Shown: positions 1 to 8,492 of the stretch, in pieces
Layout: the number at the start of each line of letters is the position of its first letter
Position numbering within the stretch: position 1 is the stretch's first letter
Source of the DNA: Lachnospiraceae bacterium
GTDB lineage: Bacteria > Bacillota > Clostridia > Lachnospirales > Lachnospiraceae
Direction: 5' to 3'
Length of the DNA stretch: 22,254 nt
Assembly: GCA_016282215.1 (NCBI GenBank)
Contig: JAEEKC010000003.1
Coordinates: forward strand, 1 to 22,254
The notes under the pieces: model-generated
What the model saw: only the letters and a program-made list of their open reading frames with translations
What the model was told of the DNA's origin: nothing
The model's database searches: none
Translations under genes and position numbers: made by a program

Positions 1-1
1 G

Positions 2-364
2 GAAGATTTTGAAACAACCAGGGCACACTTTAAGCATATCGAAGATAAAACGGTCAGATATGCTGCTGCGCTTTATATCAAGGAAAACCTCAAGGAGATA
101 GAGGAGCAGAAAAAACCGGATGGAAGCCCGGTTAAGCTGCAGGAATTCTATACAAAACTGATCCATTCACCTGAGTTTAAGGCAGCGATCACAAGTCAGG
201 TCGATGGTAAGATCACGCCTGAATATGCGGCAGATGTTGTCACGTGGAAGGGTGATGATGGCAAGTCAAAAGTTGGTGAGTTGATCCGTAAAATGGATAT
301 AAACGATAAAATGAAACTGGACGACCCGCAAAAGAAAGCAGTAAAACAGGGTAAGGCGCTTTGA
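2..364 (+). CDS. 3' end of a helical protein of unknown function (5' truncated)
   Basis: An open frame enters from the left edge and ends at TGA 362-364, giving the last 120 residues of a protein whose start lies outside the window. It is rich in Lys, Glu and Asp, has no membrane segment, and looks helical and cytoplasmic. I recognise no domain. The stretch around residues 43-65 (KLQEFYTKLIHSPEFKAAI) has the spacing L-x(4-6)-[FY]-x(3)-I also seen near the C-termini of the 1143- and 1131-residue proteins and in the 953-residue protein downstream, so this may be a fourth member of that set; the similarity is weak and judged by eye. The same composition and orientation support this. It ends 132 bases before the adaptor operon and is followed by a hairpin. 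Confidence 0.75.
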   Translation, partial: EDFETTRAHFKHIEDKTVRYAAALYIKENLKEIEEQKKPDGSPVKLQEFYTKLIHSPEFKAAITSQVDGKITPEYAADVVTWKGDDGKSKVGELIRKMDINDKMKLDDPQKKAVKQGKAL

Positions 365-375
365 TGAATGATATA

Positions 376-414
376 GATCCGTGCACGATTGTAACTGAAA
401 ACCGTGCGCGGATC
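376..414 (+). terminator. Stem-loop after the first partial gene, possible terminator
   Basis: The arms GATCCGTGCACG (376-387) and CGTGCGCGGATC (403-414) pair over 12 positions with a single G-T wobble and a 15-base loop. It lies 11 bases after the stop codon of the partial gene. There is no run of T after it, only TGAATTAAA, so it may stabilise the mRNA 3' end or terminate weakly rather than act as a classic intrinsic terminator. Confidence 0.5.
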
Positions 415-445
415 TGAATTAAACGTAGATAAACCCGGTCATGTA

Positions 446-454
446 TGGTACAAT
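446..454 (+). promoter_or_regulatory. Extended -10 promoter for the adaptor/permease operon
   Basis: TGG followed by TACAAT (449-454) forms an extended -10 (TGnTACAAT) between the hairpin after the partial gene and the adaptor start. No good -35 is seen about 17 bases upstream, which is usual for extended -10 promoters. A start near 461 would give a leader of about 36 bases before ATG 497. Confidence 0.45.
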
Positions 455-469
455 CAAATAGTCAATCAG

Positions 470-503
470 AAACCGTTGGTTTGAGGGGAGGGTGCGATGC
501 ACC
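470..503 (+). promoter_or_regulatory. Leader with two mini-hairpins around the Shine-Dalgarno and start codon
   Basis: AAACC (470-474) pairs with GGTTT (478-482) and GGTGC (491-495) pairs with GCACC (499-503). The second hairpin has a three-base loop and encloses ATG 497-499. The Shine-Dalgarno GGGGAGGG (485-492) lies between and partly within them. This RBS supports the start at 497. Folding over the start codon could throttle initiation; this is an inference from the sequence alone. Confidence 0.4.
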
Positions 504-1744
504 GTGGCAGTGAGCATTTCCTTCATAGAGTTTCTATCATAAAACACCATTGCAGAATGGTGTTTCTTTTTGTTTCCTTTTGTATATTTACAGGATGCGG
601 ACAGGCAGCAAAGGACCCGCTGGTAGTACTTCCGGAGTCGCAGTATGCGCAGGTGGACAGGCTCACCACCACGGTGAAGCGCGGCAGCCTGACACCTGTG
701 TATGAGGGGGAGATTCAGCTGGCAGGATATGAGGAAGAGGTATATTGGATTGAAGACGATCTTTTTCGCAATCTCGATGCCGGTTATGAGGCAAAAGTAA
801 AATCCCTGCACGTACAGGCCGGAGATCAGGTAAAACAGGGGGATGTGATGTTATCCTTCAGTTCTGAGATCCTCGATAAGCGGCTTTCGGAAAATGAAAA
901 AACAAAACGCTATGCGCAACTTAGGATCGAGCATTATCAGAAAATGATTGAGATCGATCCGATCGCAAATTATGCCTTTGATATTGCGGATCTGAAGGAT
1001 GAGATCGTTCATGCCCAGGTATATATCGATGATGTGGACAAGATCTATGACCAGCTCAATGTCGTGGCCAAAAAGGATGGCATCGTAACTTATGTGGACC
1101 GGTCTGTCATGGATGGTTTTTTGGCTTTCGGGAAACCGTTGTTCAAGGTCGCTTCGGACAGCGGATACTATGTGGCGCAGCCTTATCTGAGCGGGAGCGG
1201 CGATGATTCCCTTAAGAAAGTCAGTTTTGCGGTGGGCGAGCGGTTTCATGCAAGGAGCAGGATCGCAGAGTATGAAGTGGAAGTCATAGCAGATCCCACA
1301 AAGACGACAGGGACGGATAACGTCTCTGTCAGTGCGAATGCTGCAAATATAACTGAAAGCGATCAGAGGGCAGATGAGGAAAAACCCGGCCAGCCGGATA
1401 TCCCACAGGGTAACGCAAACGATAAGGTATATTTCAGGATCATCAGCGGCAGTGACAGGATCAAAGAACAGACCCTGACTATTTATCAGGAGATGGAGGA
1501 GATTAAAAATGTCCGCTATGTGGAAGCGGCAGCCTTGATCCAGCATGAAAACTCCGAAGATATCTTTGCTTACAAGCAGACAGCAGAAGGGAATTATATA
1601 CCGGTTAAAGTGATGGTCGGTAATGTGGTCGGTGAGTATGCAGTGATCGTGGACGGCCTTGATGAGGGGGACGTGATCTCAATCCCGGCCAATGCAGACT
1701 ATAGGGATGTCATTAAACCAAACAGCCGTGGCAGTGATAAATGA
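497..1744 (+). CDS. Lipoprotein membrane-fusion (HlyD/MacA-like) adaptor of an ABC export system
   Basis: This 415-residue protein has a basic N-terminus, a hydrophobic stretch at about 21-31 and an FTGC lipobox with Cys34, so it is probably a lipoprotein on the outer face of the membrane. Residues of about 75-105 (AKVKSLHVQAGDQVKQGDVML) are a first lipoyl half-motif; a short helical hairpin follows to about 190. The second half-motif is at about 190-205 (KKDGIVTYVD), and the C-terminus (VIVDGLDEGDVI) matches the membrane-proximal domain. This is the MacA/HlyD adaptor order. Its stop overlaps the next start (ATGA, 1741-1744), so translation is coupled. Start 497 is favoured over ATG 557 because only 497 has a Shine-Dalgarno. 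The lipobox has Phe at -3, which is not typical. The cargo is unknown. Confidence 0.85.
   Translation: MHRGSEHFLHRVSIIKHHCRMVFLFVSFCIFTGCGQAAKDPLVVLPESQYAQVDRLTTTVKRGSLTPVYEGEIQLAGYEEEVYWIEDDLFRNLDAGYEAKVKSLHVQAGDQVKQGDVMLSFSSEILDKRLSENEKTKRYAQLRIEHYQKMIEIDPIANYAFDIADLKDEIVHAQVYIDDVDKIYDQLNVVAKKDGIVTYVDRSVMDGFLAFGKPLFKVASDSGYYVAQPYLSGSGDDSLKKVSFAVGERFHARSRIAEYEVEVIADPTKTTGTDNVSVSANAANITESDQRADEEKPGQPDIPQGNANDKVYFRIISGSDRIKEQTLTIYQEMEEIKNVRYVEAAALIQHENSEDIFAYKQTAEGNYIPVKVMVGNVVGEYAVIVDGLDEGDVISIPANADYRDVIKPNSRGSDK
542..577 (+). terminator. Intrinsic terminator-like hairpin inside the adaptor's signal-peptide codons
   Basis: AAACACCATT (542-551) and AATGGTGTTT (556-565) pair perfectly over 10 positions around a four-base GCAG loop. 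A T-rich tract follows (TTTCTTTTTGTTT). This has the full form of an intrinsic terminator, yet it sits within codons 16-27 of the adaptor gene, about 100 bases after the predicted transcription start. It could act as an attenuator that a translating ribosome overrides. Confidence 0.6.
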
Positions 1745-4026
1745 TGTCAGCAAGAAGAAACACAAATACTCCGAATGAAGTCATAAAGTACCTTTCATAC
1801 ATTCTGTTGCTTATCCTGCTCAGCATGTCTTTCTTTGGCTGCGGAAAAAAGGAAGAAGTACCGGAGTTGATCGATTCCGTAGCAGATATCGAAGCGATCA
1901 GGCCGGTGACCAAAAGGATCGTCGGACGGGTTGAGATCCTTGAAGGAAGCGTAATACCGAAAGAATACCCCTGTTTTTCGAGTACCGCAGTGACGATCTC
2001 GGAAGTCATGGTGGGTGTCGGAGATCATGTCAAAGAAGGCGATGTGGTGGCCAGGGCAGACACCGCATCCCTGACCGAAGAATATGAAGATGTACGCAGA
2101 CAGATCGAAGAGCTTTCGCGTCATAAAACATTAGCCAAAGAAGTGACAGACCTGACGCTTGAGAAACTGATGATAGAACGGGAAACCGAGCAGATCCTGC
2201 ATGATCAGTATGAACTTGAAAAGAAGGATAAGGAGATTGCGATCCAAAAAGAAGAGTACCGGTTTGACATGTCCATCACAGACAGTGATCTGAAACTGCT
2301 TACCGAGCGCAGGGATAAGATCAAAAAAGAACTGGACAGCCGGACTTATACGGCACCCCATGACGGATATGTGACGTTTGTAAAGGATTTCTCCAAAAGC
2401 AACTTCGTGGAGAGTTGTGAAAACATTGTCGTGATCTCCGATTACGATGATCTGTATATTGAAGCCACCGGTCTTTCGTCAGACAAGTACGCGTACAGTG
2501 AATATCAAAGCAAATGGACTTACCTGAATGGAAAGAGGGTAGAGATCACAGAGCATTCTTATACACCGGAGGAGATCTCTTATGCGCAAGGTGTCGGTAA
2601 GTACCCGTATCAGACGTTTGATCCGGTTGGCGGAAAACTCTCGATCGGCAGTAATCTGATCCTGTTCTTTCTGGCAGGAGATTCGCAGGAAAAGTTAGCG
2701 GTAGGCAACGATTCTATCAACCGGGAGAACGGAGAGGACTTTGTCTATGTGAGAAATGCGGCCGGCAAGACGGAAAAGCGGATCGTGGAACTGGGGGCTG
2801 AGGACAGTCTCTACACAGAGGTAAAAAGCGGTCTTTCAGAAGGTGAGTTTGTGTATTACACCAATCAGTATCTGCCGCCTTCCAAGTATGAGACGATAGA
2901 GGCAGGCCTTGCCGATTATATCGAAGATGATCAGACGAAGAGCGCCCGCATCGCTTATCCATACTGTAACTTTCTGCTTGCTGCGGCAGGCGGGATCTTT
3001 CATGGCAGTAAAGAGGCAAGATCCGTATCCGAAGGCGAGGTGGTCGGCACGATCACCACATCAGAGGGCGTGCTCGCCTCGGAAGATGCCAGATATGCGC
3101 TCTCATCCTTAGACCGTAATCGTGAGCGGGAGAAATACAGTTATGAAGCAGGCAAGAACAGTCTGCTTGCGGCCGGGAAAGAAATCGAGGGTGTGGATGC
3201 TCCGGATCCGACAAATGAAATTGATGCAGAAATGCCGATGACAAATGATGATCAGATCCGTTCGCTCCGCCATTTAGACAAACGACTGGGGATCGATCTG
3301 GATATTCTGAACAGGACGGAACAGGCGGCGAAACAAAGCTATGAAAGCAATCGGAAAGCACTCTCTGAAAGGTATCGGAAACTGCAGAAAAATGCGGAAG
3401 GAGACGGGATCAATATACAGTCACCGGTTGACGGCAAGATCGAATTTGTCTCGTTAAAAGACGGAGATGAGGTATATAAGGGCAGTTTTTTGATGTCCGT
3501 CATGTCCGGGGGAAAAGCAGGCGGCTCTACCATTCTCTATGTGTCAATGCCTGAGGGCGGAACAGGTGTAAAGGTGCGGTATATGCCGTTGATCGGACAG
3601 AAGGTAGTGGCAAAAAAAGGAGAGAAGGAGTGGTCCGGCAGCTGCGTCGGAATTAACGGAGATGCGCAGCGTTTCATGCTCTTTACCAGAAACGGAAAGC
3701 AATACGCAACCTTTTCTGCGCCCTTTGCCAAAAACTCAGTACCGTATCAGTTCTACCTGAAAATGGACGAAGAGCTGACTGACAATGATATGAAGGAAAT
3801 GGAGATCACTTTTGAAGGAAAGCATTTTGAAGATGTGATCGTCATTCCGAGCCTTGCAGTGAGAGAAGAATACAACATGTATTCCGATACGACCAAGTAC
3901 TATGTATGGAAACTGGAAAATGATCAGATCGTGAAGGAATATGTCAAGGTATACAGGACAGGTGCAGCATCCGGGGTGTGTTATATCATGGATGGCGTGA
4001 AAGAAAAGGATAAGATTTTGAAATGA
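1741..4026 (+). CDS. Lipoprotein with two membrane-fusion adaptor modules in tandem
   Basis: The 761-residue protein has a hydrophobic segment (about 17-32) ending in FFGC (Cys34), so it is a likely lipoprotein. Module one has a lipoyl half (about 82-110, VGVGDHVKEGDVVA), a charged coiled coil (about 110-200), a second lipoyl half (YTAPHDGYVTFV, about 201-212), a beta region and a membrane-proximal end (VKSGLSEGEFVYY). Module two repeats the order: EGEVVGTITT, a helical hairpin (about 455-550), the half-motif QSPVDGKIEFVSLKDGDEV (about 560-578), a beta region and a C-terminal end (MDGVKEKDKIL). Typical adaptors have about 350-450 residues and one module, so this looks like a duplication or fusion. 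ATGA overlaps join it to both neighbours. A role in coupling the permease to a cell-envelope substrate is inferred. Confidence 0.8.
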   Translation: MMSARRNTNTPNEVIKYLSYILLLILLSMSFFGCGKKEEVPELIDSVADIEAIRPVTKRIVGRVEILEGSVIPKEYPCFSSTAVTISEVMVGVGDHVKEGDVVARADTASLTEEYEDVRRQIEELSRHKTLAKEVTDLTLEKLMIERETEQILHDQYELEKKDKEIAIQKEEYRFDMSITDSDLKLLTERRDKIKKELDSRTYTAPHDGYVTFVKDFSKSNFVESCENIVVISDYDDLYIEATGLSSDKYAYSEYQSKWTYLNGKRVEITEHSYTPEEISYAQGVGKYPYQTFDPVGGKLSIGSNLILFFLAGDSQEKLAVGNDSINRENGEDFVYVRNAAGKTEKRIVELGAEDSLYTEVKSGLSEGEFVYYTNQYLPPSKYETIEAGLADYIEDDQTKSARIAYPYCNFLLAAAGGIFHGSKEARSVSEGEVVGTITTSEGVLASEDARYALSSLDRNREREKYSYEAGKNSLLAAGKEIEGVDAPDPTNEIDAEMPMTNDDQIRSLRHLDKRLGIDLDILNRTEQAAKQSYESNRKALSERYRKLQKNAEGDGINIQSPVDGKIEFVSLKDGDEVYKGSFLMSVMSGGKAGGSTILYVSMPEGGTGVKVRYMPLIGQKVVAKKGEKEWSGSCVGINGDAQRFMLFTRNGKQYATFSAPFAKNSVPYQFYLKMDEELTDNDMKEMEITFEGKHFEDVIVIPSLAVREEYNMYSDTTKYYVWKLENDQIVKEYVKVYRTGAASGVCYIMDGVKEKDKILK

Positions 4027-6953
4027 TCCGCTATATCATTACCAAGATCATAAATAAATATAAGTTGTATCTTTGCCTGTTTGTGGGTGTGATCAGCATG
4101 ATCATGGTCTGCTCCATGATCATGCTGTTTCGCGGCGGTTCCCTTGATAAGCTGATCCAGGGCGGATATATCAGTCAGTGTGAAAGAACCGGAAAATACC
4201 CGGCATCGATCCGGGAGGAAAGTGTGATACATACCGCACAATTGCAAGGCATCGCTGAGGAATCCGAAGAGGAAAAAGATGCCGGTCAGCCGGTCGAAAC
4301 CGCTGTCGGCATGGAACTTGTCGAAAAGCAGATCGATGCCATCGAGAAGAACTGGAAAGCCAAACTGAGTATTCCCGTTGTGGCAGCGCAGAGGATCGTT
4401 CATTGCAGAAGCATTAAGGCGGAGTTTTCCTATCGAGGCAATGGATATGTGGGAATCGGATACATTGATGATCCGGGGATAACGGATCCGTCGCAAATGA
4501 AAGAGCATTACGAGATCGTTGAGGGCGGTTTTTTACATGAGGATATTTCGTCGCTGATAAAGGAGGTGGACCCCCTGCCGGAAGATGCGATCCCCTGCCT
4601 TGTGAGTCAGAAACTGGCTGATGAACGGGATCTGATCCCAGGGGAGATCATATCCTTTTATGAAGTAGTCAATAACTATGAGGATGAAATAAGCGATGAA
4701 CCTGTGATGCAGCTGTATATCAATGGCATCGTCAGGGAAAAGGAAGGTGATTATTTTTGGACGATCCCACTGAAAGATATGGAAAACATGGCTATCATTG
4801 ACAAAAATGATTACCGGAAGGTGATCGACACGTTCCCGAAGGATGCGTATATCAAACTTGCCGAATGTCTGGATTACCGATATATCGTCAGAAGCAATGT
4901 AAGCAGTGTATTCTCCGGCATCCGAAGATTAAAGAAAAACAACAGGGAACTGAAGGAAAACCTGTCGGCTGTCCTCGCATCCTATATGCAGGAGAGCAGG
5001 GCAGTGAAACAAATGCTATATGTGATCGTATTGCCTCTTGCTTTGCTTGTGCTGGTATTCATCGGTATGATCTCGTTCCGCATCATAGATTCCGAAAGCT
5101 GGGAGATCTTAACGCTTCTGAAAAGAGGGCTTGGAAAACGAAGGATTTTTCTGCTCTATGTGCTGCAATCCGTTTTGCTGGCGCTTCTTTCCGTTTTGCC
5201 CGGGGTCCTGTCCGGATACTTTGTAGGGCGTCTGATGGCCCGGGCAGATGATTTCATGAGTTTTTCCTTTGAACTGGGTATCACTTCTTACCGGATAAAC
5301 ATGGAAATGCTCTGGGCGGGGCTTGCCGGTGCCGGCGTGGCTGTGCTTGTCATGCTTCTGCCGGTTTTGGTTTTTTTCAGAAAAAAGAAAAACGGCCGCG
5401 TGGAGATCAAGAGCACATTCTGGGAAAAGTATTTTCTCGATGTCATCCTGCTGTGTTTTTCACTGTATCTTCTTTATAACTACAGAAAGCAGATGGCGGA
5501 ACTTTCCGCCCGTGTGCTGGCAGGGAATGGGATCGACCCGGTGATCTTCATCGATTCTACGGCGTTTTTGCTGGCCTGTGGTATGCTGATGCTCAGGCTC
5601 ATCTTTTTCGTGGCAAAACTGATATTCCGGCTGTATGAAAGACGGTTCTCACCGCCGGTTTATGCAGGTATGTTGCAGATCCTTCGGTCCCGCGGTTCTT
5701 CTTCCGTCATCTCCATTTTTCTTGTCATGATGATGGCGATGAGTTGTTTTAATGCCAATATGGCACGGACCATCAACTCCAATAAAGAAGAAAGGCTTCG
5801 TTATGAGAACGGGGCGGATGTCAGATTGCATGAATTCTGGTTTTTGCATATCAATCCTGAGACCGGGAAATGGCATTACACGGAGCCGGATCCGCGCGCT
5901 TATGAGGTGCTCGCAGCGGACGGCACAATGCCGGAATACACGAAGGTGATCGTGGATGATCAGACATATGTGACGGTGGGAAGAAAAATCCCTTTTGAAG
6001 TGACGATCATGGGGATCCATCCCAAACAATTCGGGCAGGTGGCAAGACTGCGTGACGGACTCTTGGATAAGCACTGGTACAATTATTTGAATGAACTTTC
6101 CGCCGCTCGGGAAGGCGTGATCATTTCTGAAAACCTTGCGCAGGATATGGAACTGTCGGTGGGGGATACCATTAAGATTCAAAAACTGGCACCGAAACCG
6201 GTGGGCACGGATGAACTGTATGCAGAAGATTTCTTTGTGATCAAAGGGATCGTGGATGCCTGGCCGGGATTTAACCAGTACAGTTATGGTCTGGATGACG
6301 AAGGCAATACGGAAATGAAAGAAAACTATCTGGTTGTGGTCAATGAGATGCAGTTGACAAGTTCCTTCGGCAGCATTCCCTATGAAATCTGGATCAGGAC
6401 GGACAAGAGCGCGGAGATGATCAAACAGAAGGTGGATGAAGCCTTTGCGGGAAGCAAACGATATCTGAAAAAAGTCAGTTCATGGGAAGAAGACCTGATC
6501 AAAGAAAAATCAACGCCGATCATGCAGATCACAAACGGCATCTTTACGGCGGACTTTTTGATCGCACTGTTTTTATGTATGATCGGATATCTGATCTACT
6601 GGTTGACGTCCATACGGGACAGGGAATTGATGTTCGGCGTTTATCGTGCCATGGGAATAACGAAAAAAGAGATCAACAGAATGCTGGCCATTGAACAGAG
6701 TTTTTTGTCGATCACCTCCATTATGGCCGGTATTCTTGCGGGAGAACTGGCAAGTTGGCTGTTTGCACCGGTGTTTGCCGCGGTTTATCTGCCAAAGCAG
6801 CATAACGTTCCGGTATTCATCAGCGCCGTGGGAGGAGATCTTTTGCGGATCCTGATCGTCCTTTTGCTGGTAGTATCTGTCTGTGTCGTGATCCTCAGAA
6901 GGATCGTAGGCGGAATGAATATCACGGAAGCATTAAAACTGGGAGATGACTGA
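4023..6953 (+). CDS. FtsX/MacB-type ABC permease, two FtsX modules, about ten membrane segments
   Basis: The 976-residue protein has a first membrane helix at about 15-36, a large extracytoplasmic domain (about 37-328), three helices (about 331-352, 374-400, 425-450), then two or three more (about 470-535). A further helix at about 560-580 starts a second module with an ectodomain (about 581-835) and three final helices (about 838-865, 895-925, 937-962). The segment RDRELMFGVYRAMGITKKEINRM before the penultimate helix is typical of FtsX/MacB permeases, which transmit force to adaptors or lipoprotein substrates and do not form a classic channel. AAGGA at 4006-4010 and the ATGA overlap support the start. 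No Walker-type ATPase is encoded nearby, so the ATP-binding subunit must be supplied from elsewhere. Confidence 0.85.
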   Translation: MIRYIITKIINKYKLYLCLFVGVISMIMVCSMIMLFRGGSLDKLIQGGYISQCERTGKYPASIREESVIHTAQLQGIAEESEEEKDAGQPVETAVGMELVEKQIDAIEKNWKAKLSIPVVAAQRIVHCRSIKAEFSYRGNGYVGIGYIDDPGITDPSQMKEHYEIVEGGFLHEDISSLIKEVDPLPEDAIPCLVSQKLADERDLIPGEIISFYEVVNNYEDEISDEPVMQLYINGIVREKEGDYFWTIPLKDMENMAIIDKNDYRKVIDTFPKDAYIKLAECLDYRYIVRSNVSSVFSGIRRLKKNNRELKENLSAVLASYMQESRAVKQMLYVIVLPLALLVLVFIGMISFRIIDSESWEILTLLKRGLGKRRIFLLYVLQSVLLALLSVLPGVLSGYFVGRLMARADDFMSFSFELGITSYRINMEMLWAGLAGAGVAVLVMLLPVLVFFRKKKNGRVEIKSTFWEKYFLDVILLCFSLYLLYNYRKQMAELSARVLAGNGIDPVIFIDSTAFLLACGMLMLRLIFFVAKLIFRLYERRFSPPVYAGMLQILRSRGSSSVISIFLVMMMAMSCFNANMARTINSNKEERLRYENGADVRLHEFWFLHINPETGKWHYTEPDPRAYEVLAADGTMPEYTKVIVDDQTYVTVGRKIPFEVTIMGIHPKQFGQVARLRDGLLDKHWYNYLNELSAAREGVIISENLAQDMELSVGDTIKIQKLAPKPVGTDELYAEDFFVIKGIVDAWPGFNQYSYGLDDEGNTEMKENYLVVVNEMQLTSSFGSIPYEIWIRTDKSAEMIKQKVDEAFAGSKRYLKKVSSWEEDLIKEKSTPIMQITNGIFTADFLIALFLCMIGYLIYWLTSIRDRELMFGVYRAMGITKKEINRMLAIEQSFLSITSIMAGILAGELASWLFAPVFAAVYLPKQHNVPVFISAVGGDLLRILIVLLLVVSVCVVILRRIVGGMNITEALKLGDD

Positions 6954-6989
6954 TATCATTTTCTGATTCCGGATTTTTCTGTTGTCAGA

Positions 6990-8492
6990 TCATTCCCTTG
7001 TTTTGGCGCCCATGGCCTTGAGTTGTTTCTTTCGTTCATACATCAGCTGGTCTGCGCGTTCAAAGATATCCCGAAGCGTGCGGTCGCCCGGCTGCAGGAT
7101 GGAATGCCCTATGGATACCACAACCTCTTCTGCTGCGATGTTAGCTTCCACCTTACGGTTAAAGGCATCGATGCTTTCCTGCCTCTTATCATAGCCCTTG
7201 GCCTGCAGCAGGACAACGAATTCGTCTCCGCCGGTCCGGAAAACGGAACCGTGCATGAAGTATTCGCTCAGCAGGTTGCTGGCATCTTTGATCAGCTGGT
7301 CACCCGCAGCGTGTCCTTTGGTATCATTGACATGCTTCAGTCCGTTGACGTCACATACGATCACAGCCAGTTTATCGAGTTCGCCGGCTGTGATCTTTTG
7401 ATTCAGCTGCGTTTCAAATTCCGTGTAAGCATGCTTGTTCCTGACGCCTGTCATGGTATCGGTGTTTGCCATATCCCGGATGGCTTTTCCCTTTTCCTGT
7501 TCTTCTGCCAGTTTATCTTTGGAGAGTTTCCTGAGCATCAGCAATAGGATCACTGCCAGAAGAAATACGGATATCAGGGTAAAGATGATCTGGTTTCTGG
7601 TGATCCTTAAACTGTTTTCGCTGATATCCCGGATTTGGTCATTGATCACGCTTTCTTTGATCAATACCGCCATTTCCCAGCCGGTGCCTTCGACGGGAAC
7701 GAAACTTAAGGTTTCAGATGTTTCGCCGGAATCGAAGGTGATGCTTCCTGATTTCTCATTCAGGAAACTGCTGCGCAGGGTATTGATCTCTTTGCCGGAA
7801 ACGACTTTCTCCAGTGATTCGAACAGATTCCCGCGATCGATAACGGGGCCGAGCTGCGTACCTGAAAGGTTTACGCCGTTTTTGGTGTAGAGTCCGAAAT
7901 AGGTTCTTCCCTGGTCATCAAAGGCCAACAGGTCCACAATATCATTAATGTCGATCTGGACAAAGCAGGCCTTGAAGTTTTTTCCCATGATCTGAAGATC
8001 GGGAGTCGGAACGGTCAGGCACAGCTGCTTGGATGAGCCGTAGATGGAAACCGTACTGATCGTTCGCGTAGCTGTGGCATCATCGTTTAAAAAAGCATGA
8101 CGGCTTTTGCCGGTATAGGTGGTGTACTGCGTATATACGATATCATCTTCATCGACCAGGGCAAAGCGCTGTAAGGACAGCAGGGCTTTTACCTTGCCGA
8201 TGGCCTGTCGGAATTCATCCTGCGACCGGATATCCTCGTTTTGAATAAAGTGCAGGGCAGCTTCCATATCCTCGAAGTTGCTGCCTATCAGGTTGGTGAT
8301 GGTTTTTGCACGGCGGTCGGCCATGGCCTCGAGATAAAAGGAACTGACGGAGGATACCGCTTTGTCGGTTGCAGTGTTCGCCTCTTTTGAAGCCCGCAGT
8401 GCATTGGCTGTCATCATGCCCATGATCAGAAGGCAGCCGACGACTGCAGTGAAAATAAATGTTTTGTTCGTGATAACGCTCCGTTTTATCAT
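6990..8492 (-). CDS. Membrane diguanylate cyclase with extracytoplasmic sensor domain (CACHE-like)
   Basis: This 500-residue protein has two membrane helices (about 11-31 and 302-321) flanking an extracytoplasmic domain of about 265 residues, whose length and features fit a double-CACHE sensor. A short signalling helix follows, then a GGDEF domain (about 341-497). The active-site motif is intact (GGDEF, 421-425), as is the metal/substrate segment CDVNGLKHVND (about 380-390), so it should make cyclic di-GMP from two GTP. The RxxD inhibitory site is absent (FMHG at that position), so product feedback by this route is not expected. The start overlaps the upstream stop (TAATG), with GGAGA at 8499-8503 inside the preceding gene. 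That gene encodes a binding lipoprotein, a plausible ligand partner. Confidence 0.9.
   Translation of the reverse strand: MIKRSVITNKTFIFTAVVGCLLIMGMMTANALRASKEANTATDKAVSSVSSFYLEAMADRRAKTITNLIGSNFEDMEAALHFIQNEDIRSQDEFRQAIGKVKALLSLQRFALVDEDDIVYTQYTTYTGKSRHAFLNDDATATRTISTVSIYGSSKQLCLTVPTPDLQIMGKNFKACFVQIDINDIVDLLAFDDQGRTYFGLYTKNGVNLSGTQLGPVIDRGNLFESLEKVVSGKEINTLRSSFLNEKSGSITFDSGETSETLSFVPVEGTGWEMAVLIKESVINDQIRDISENSLRITRNQIIFTLISVFLLAVILLLMLRKLSKDKLAEEQEKGKAIRDMANTDTMTGVRNKHAYTEFETQLNQKITAGELDKLAVIVCDVNGLKHVNDTKGHAAGDQLIKDASNLLSEYFMHGSVFRTGGDEFVVLLQAKGYDKRQESIDAFNRKVEANIAAEEVVVSIGHSILQPGDRTLRDIFERADQLMYERKKQLKAMGAKTRE

Noticed and set aside
557..559. Alternative start ATG 557 for the first adaptor
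   Set aside because: It would give a shorter signal peptide but has no Shine-Dalgarno and lies in the 3' arm of the terminator hairpin; ATG 497 has a strong one.
6944..6992. Possible bidirectional terminator between the permease and cyclase genes
   Set aside because: Only an interrupted ATGACTGA/TCAG-TCAT pairing with a long loop is present; it is too weak to call, so no terminator is listed for this convergent gap.
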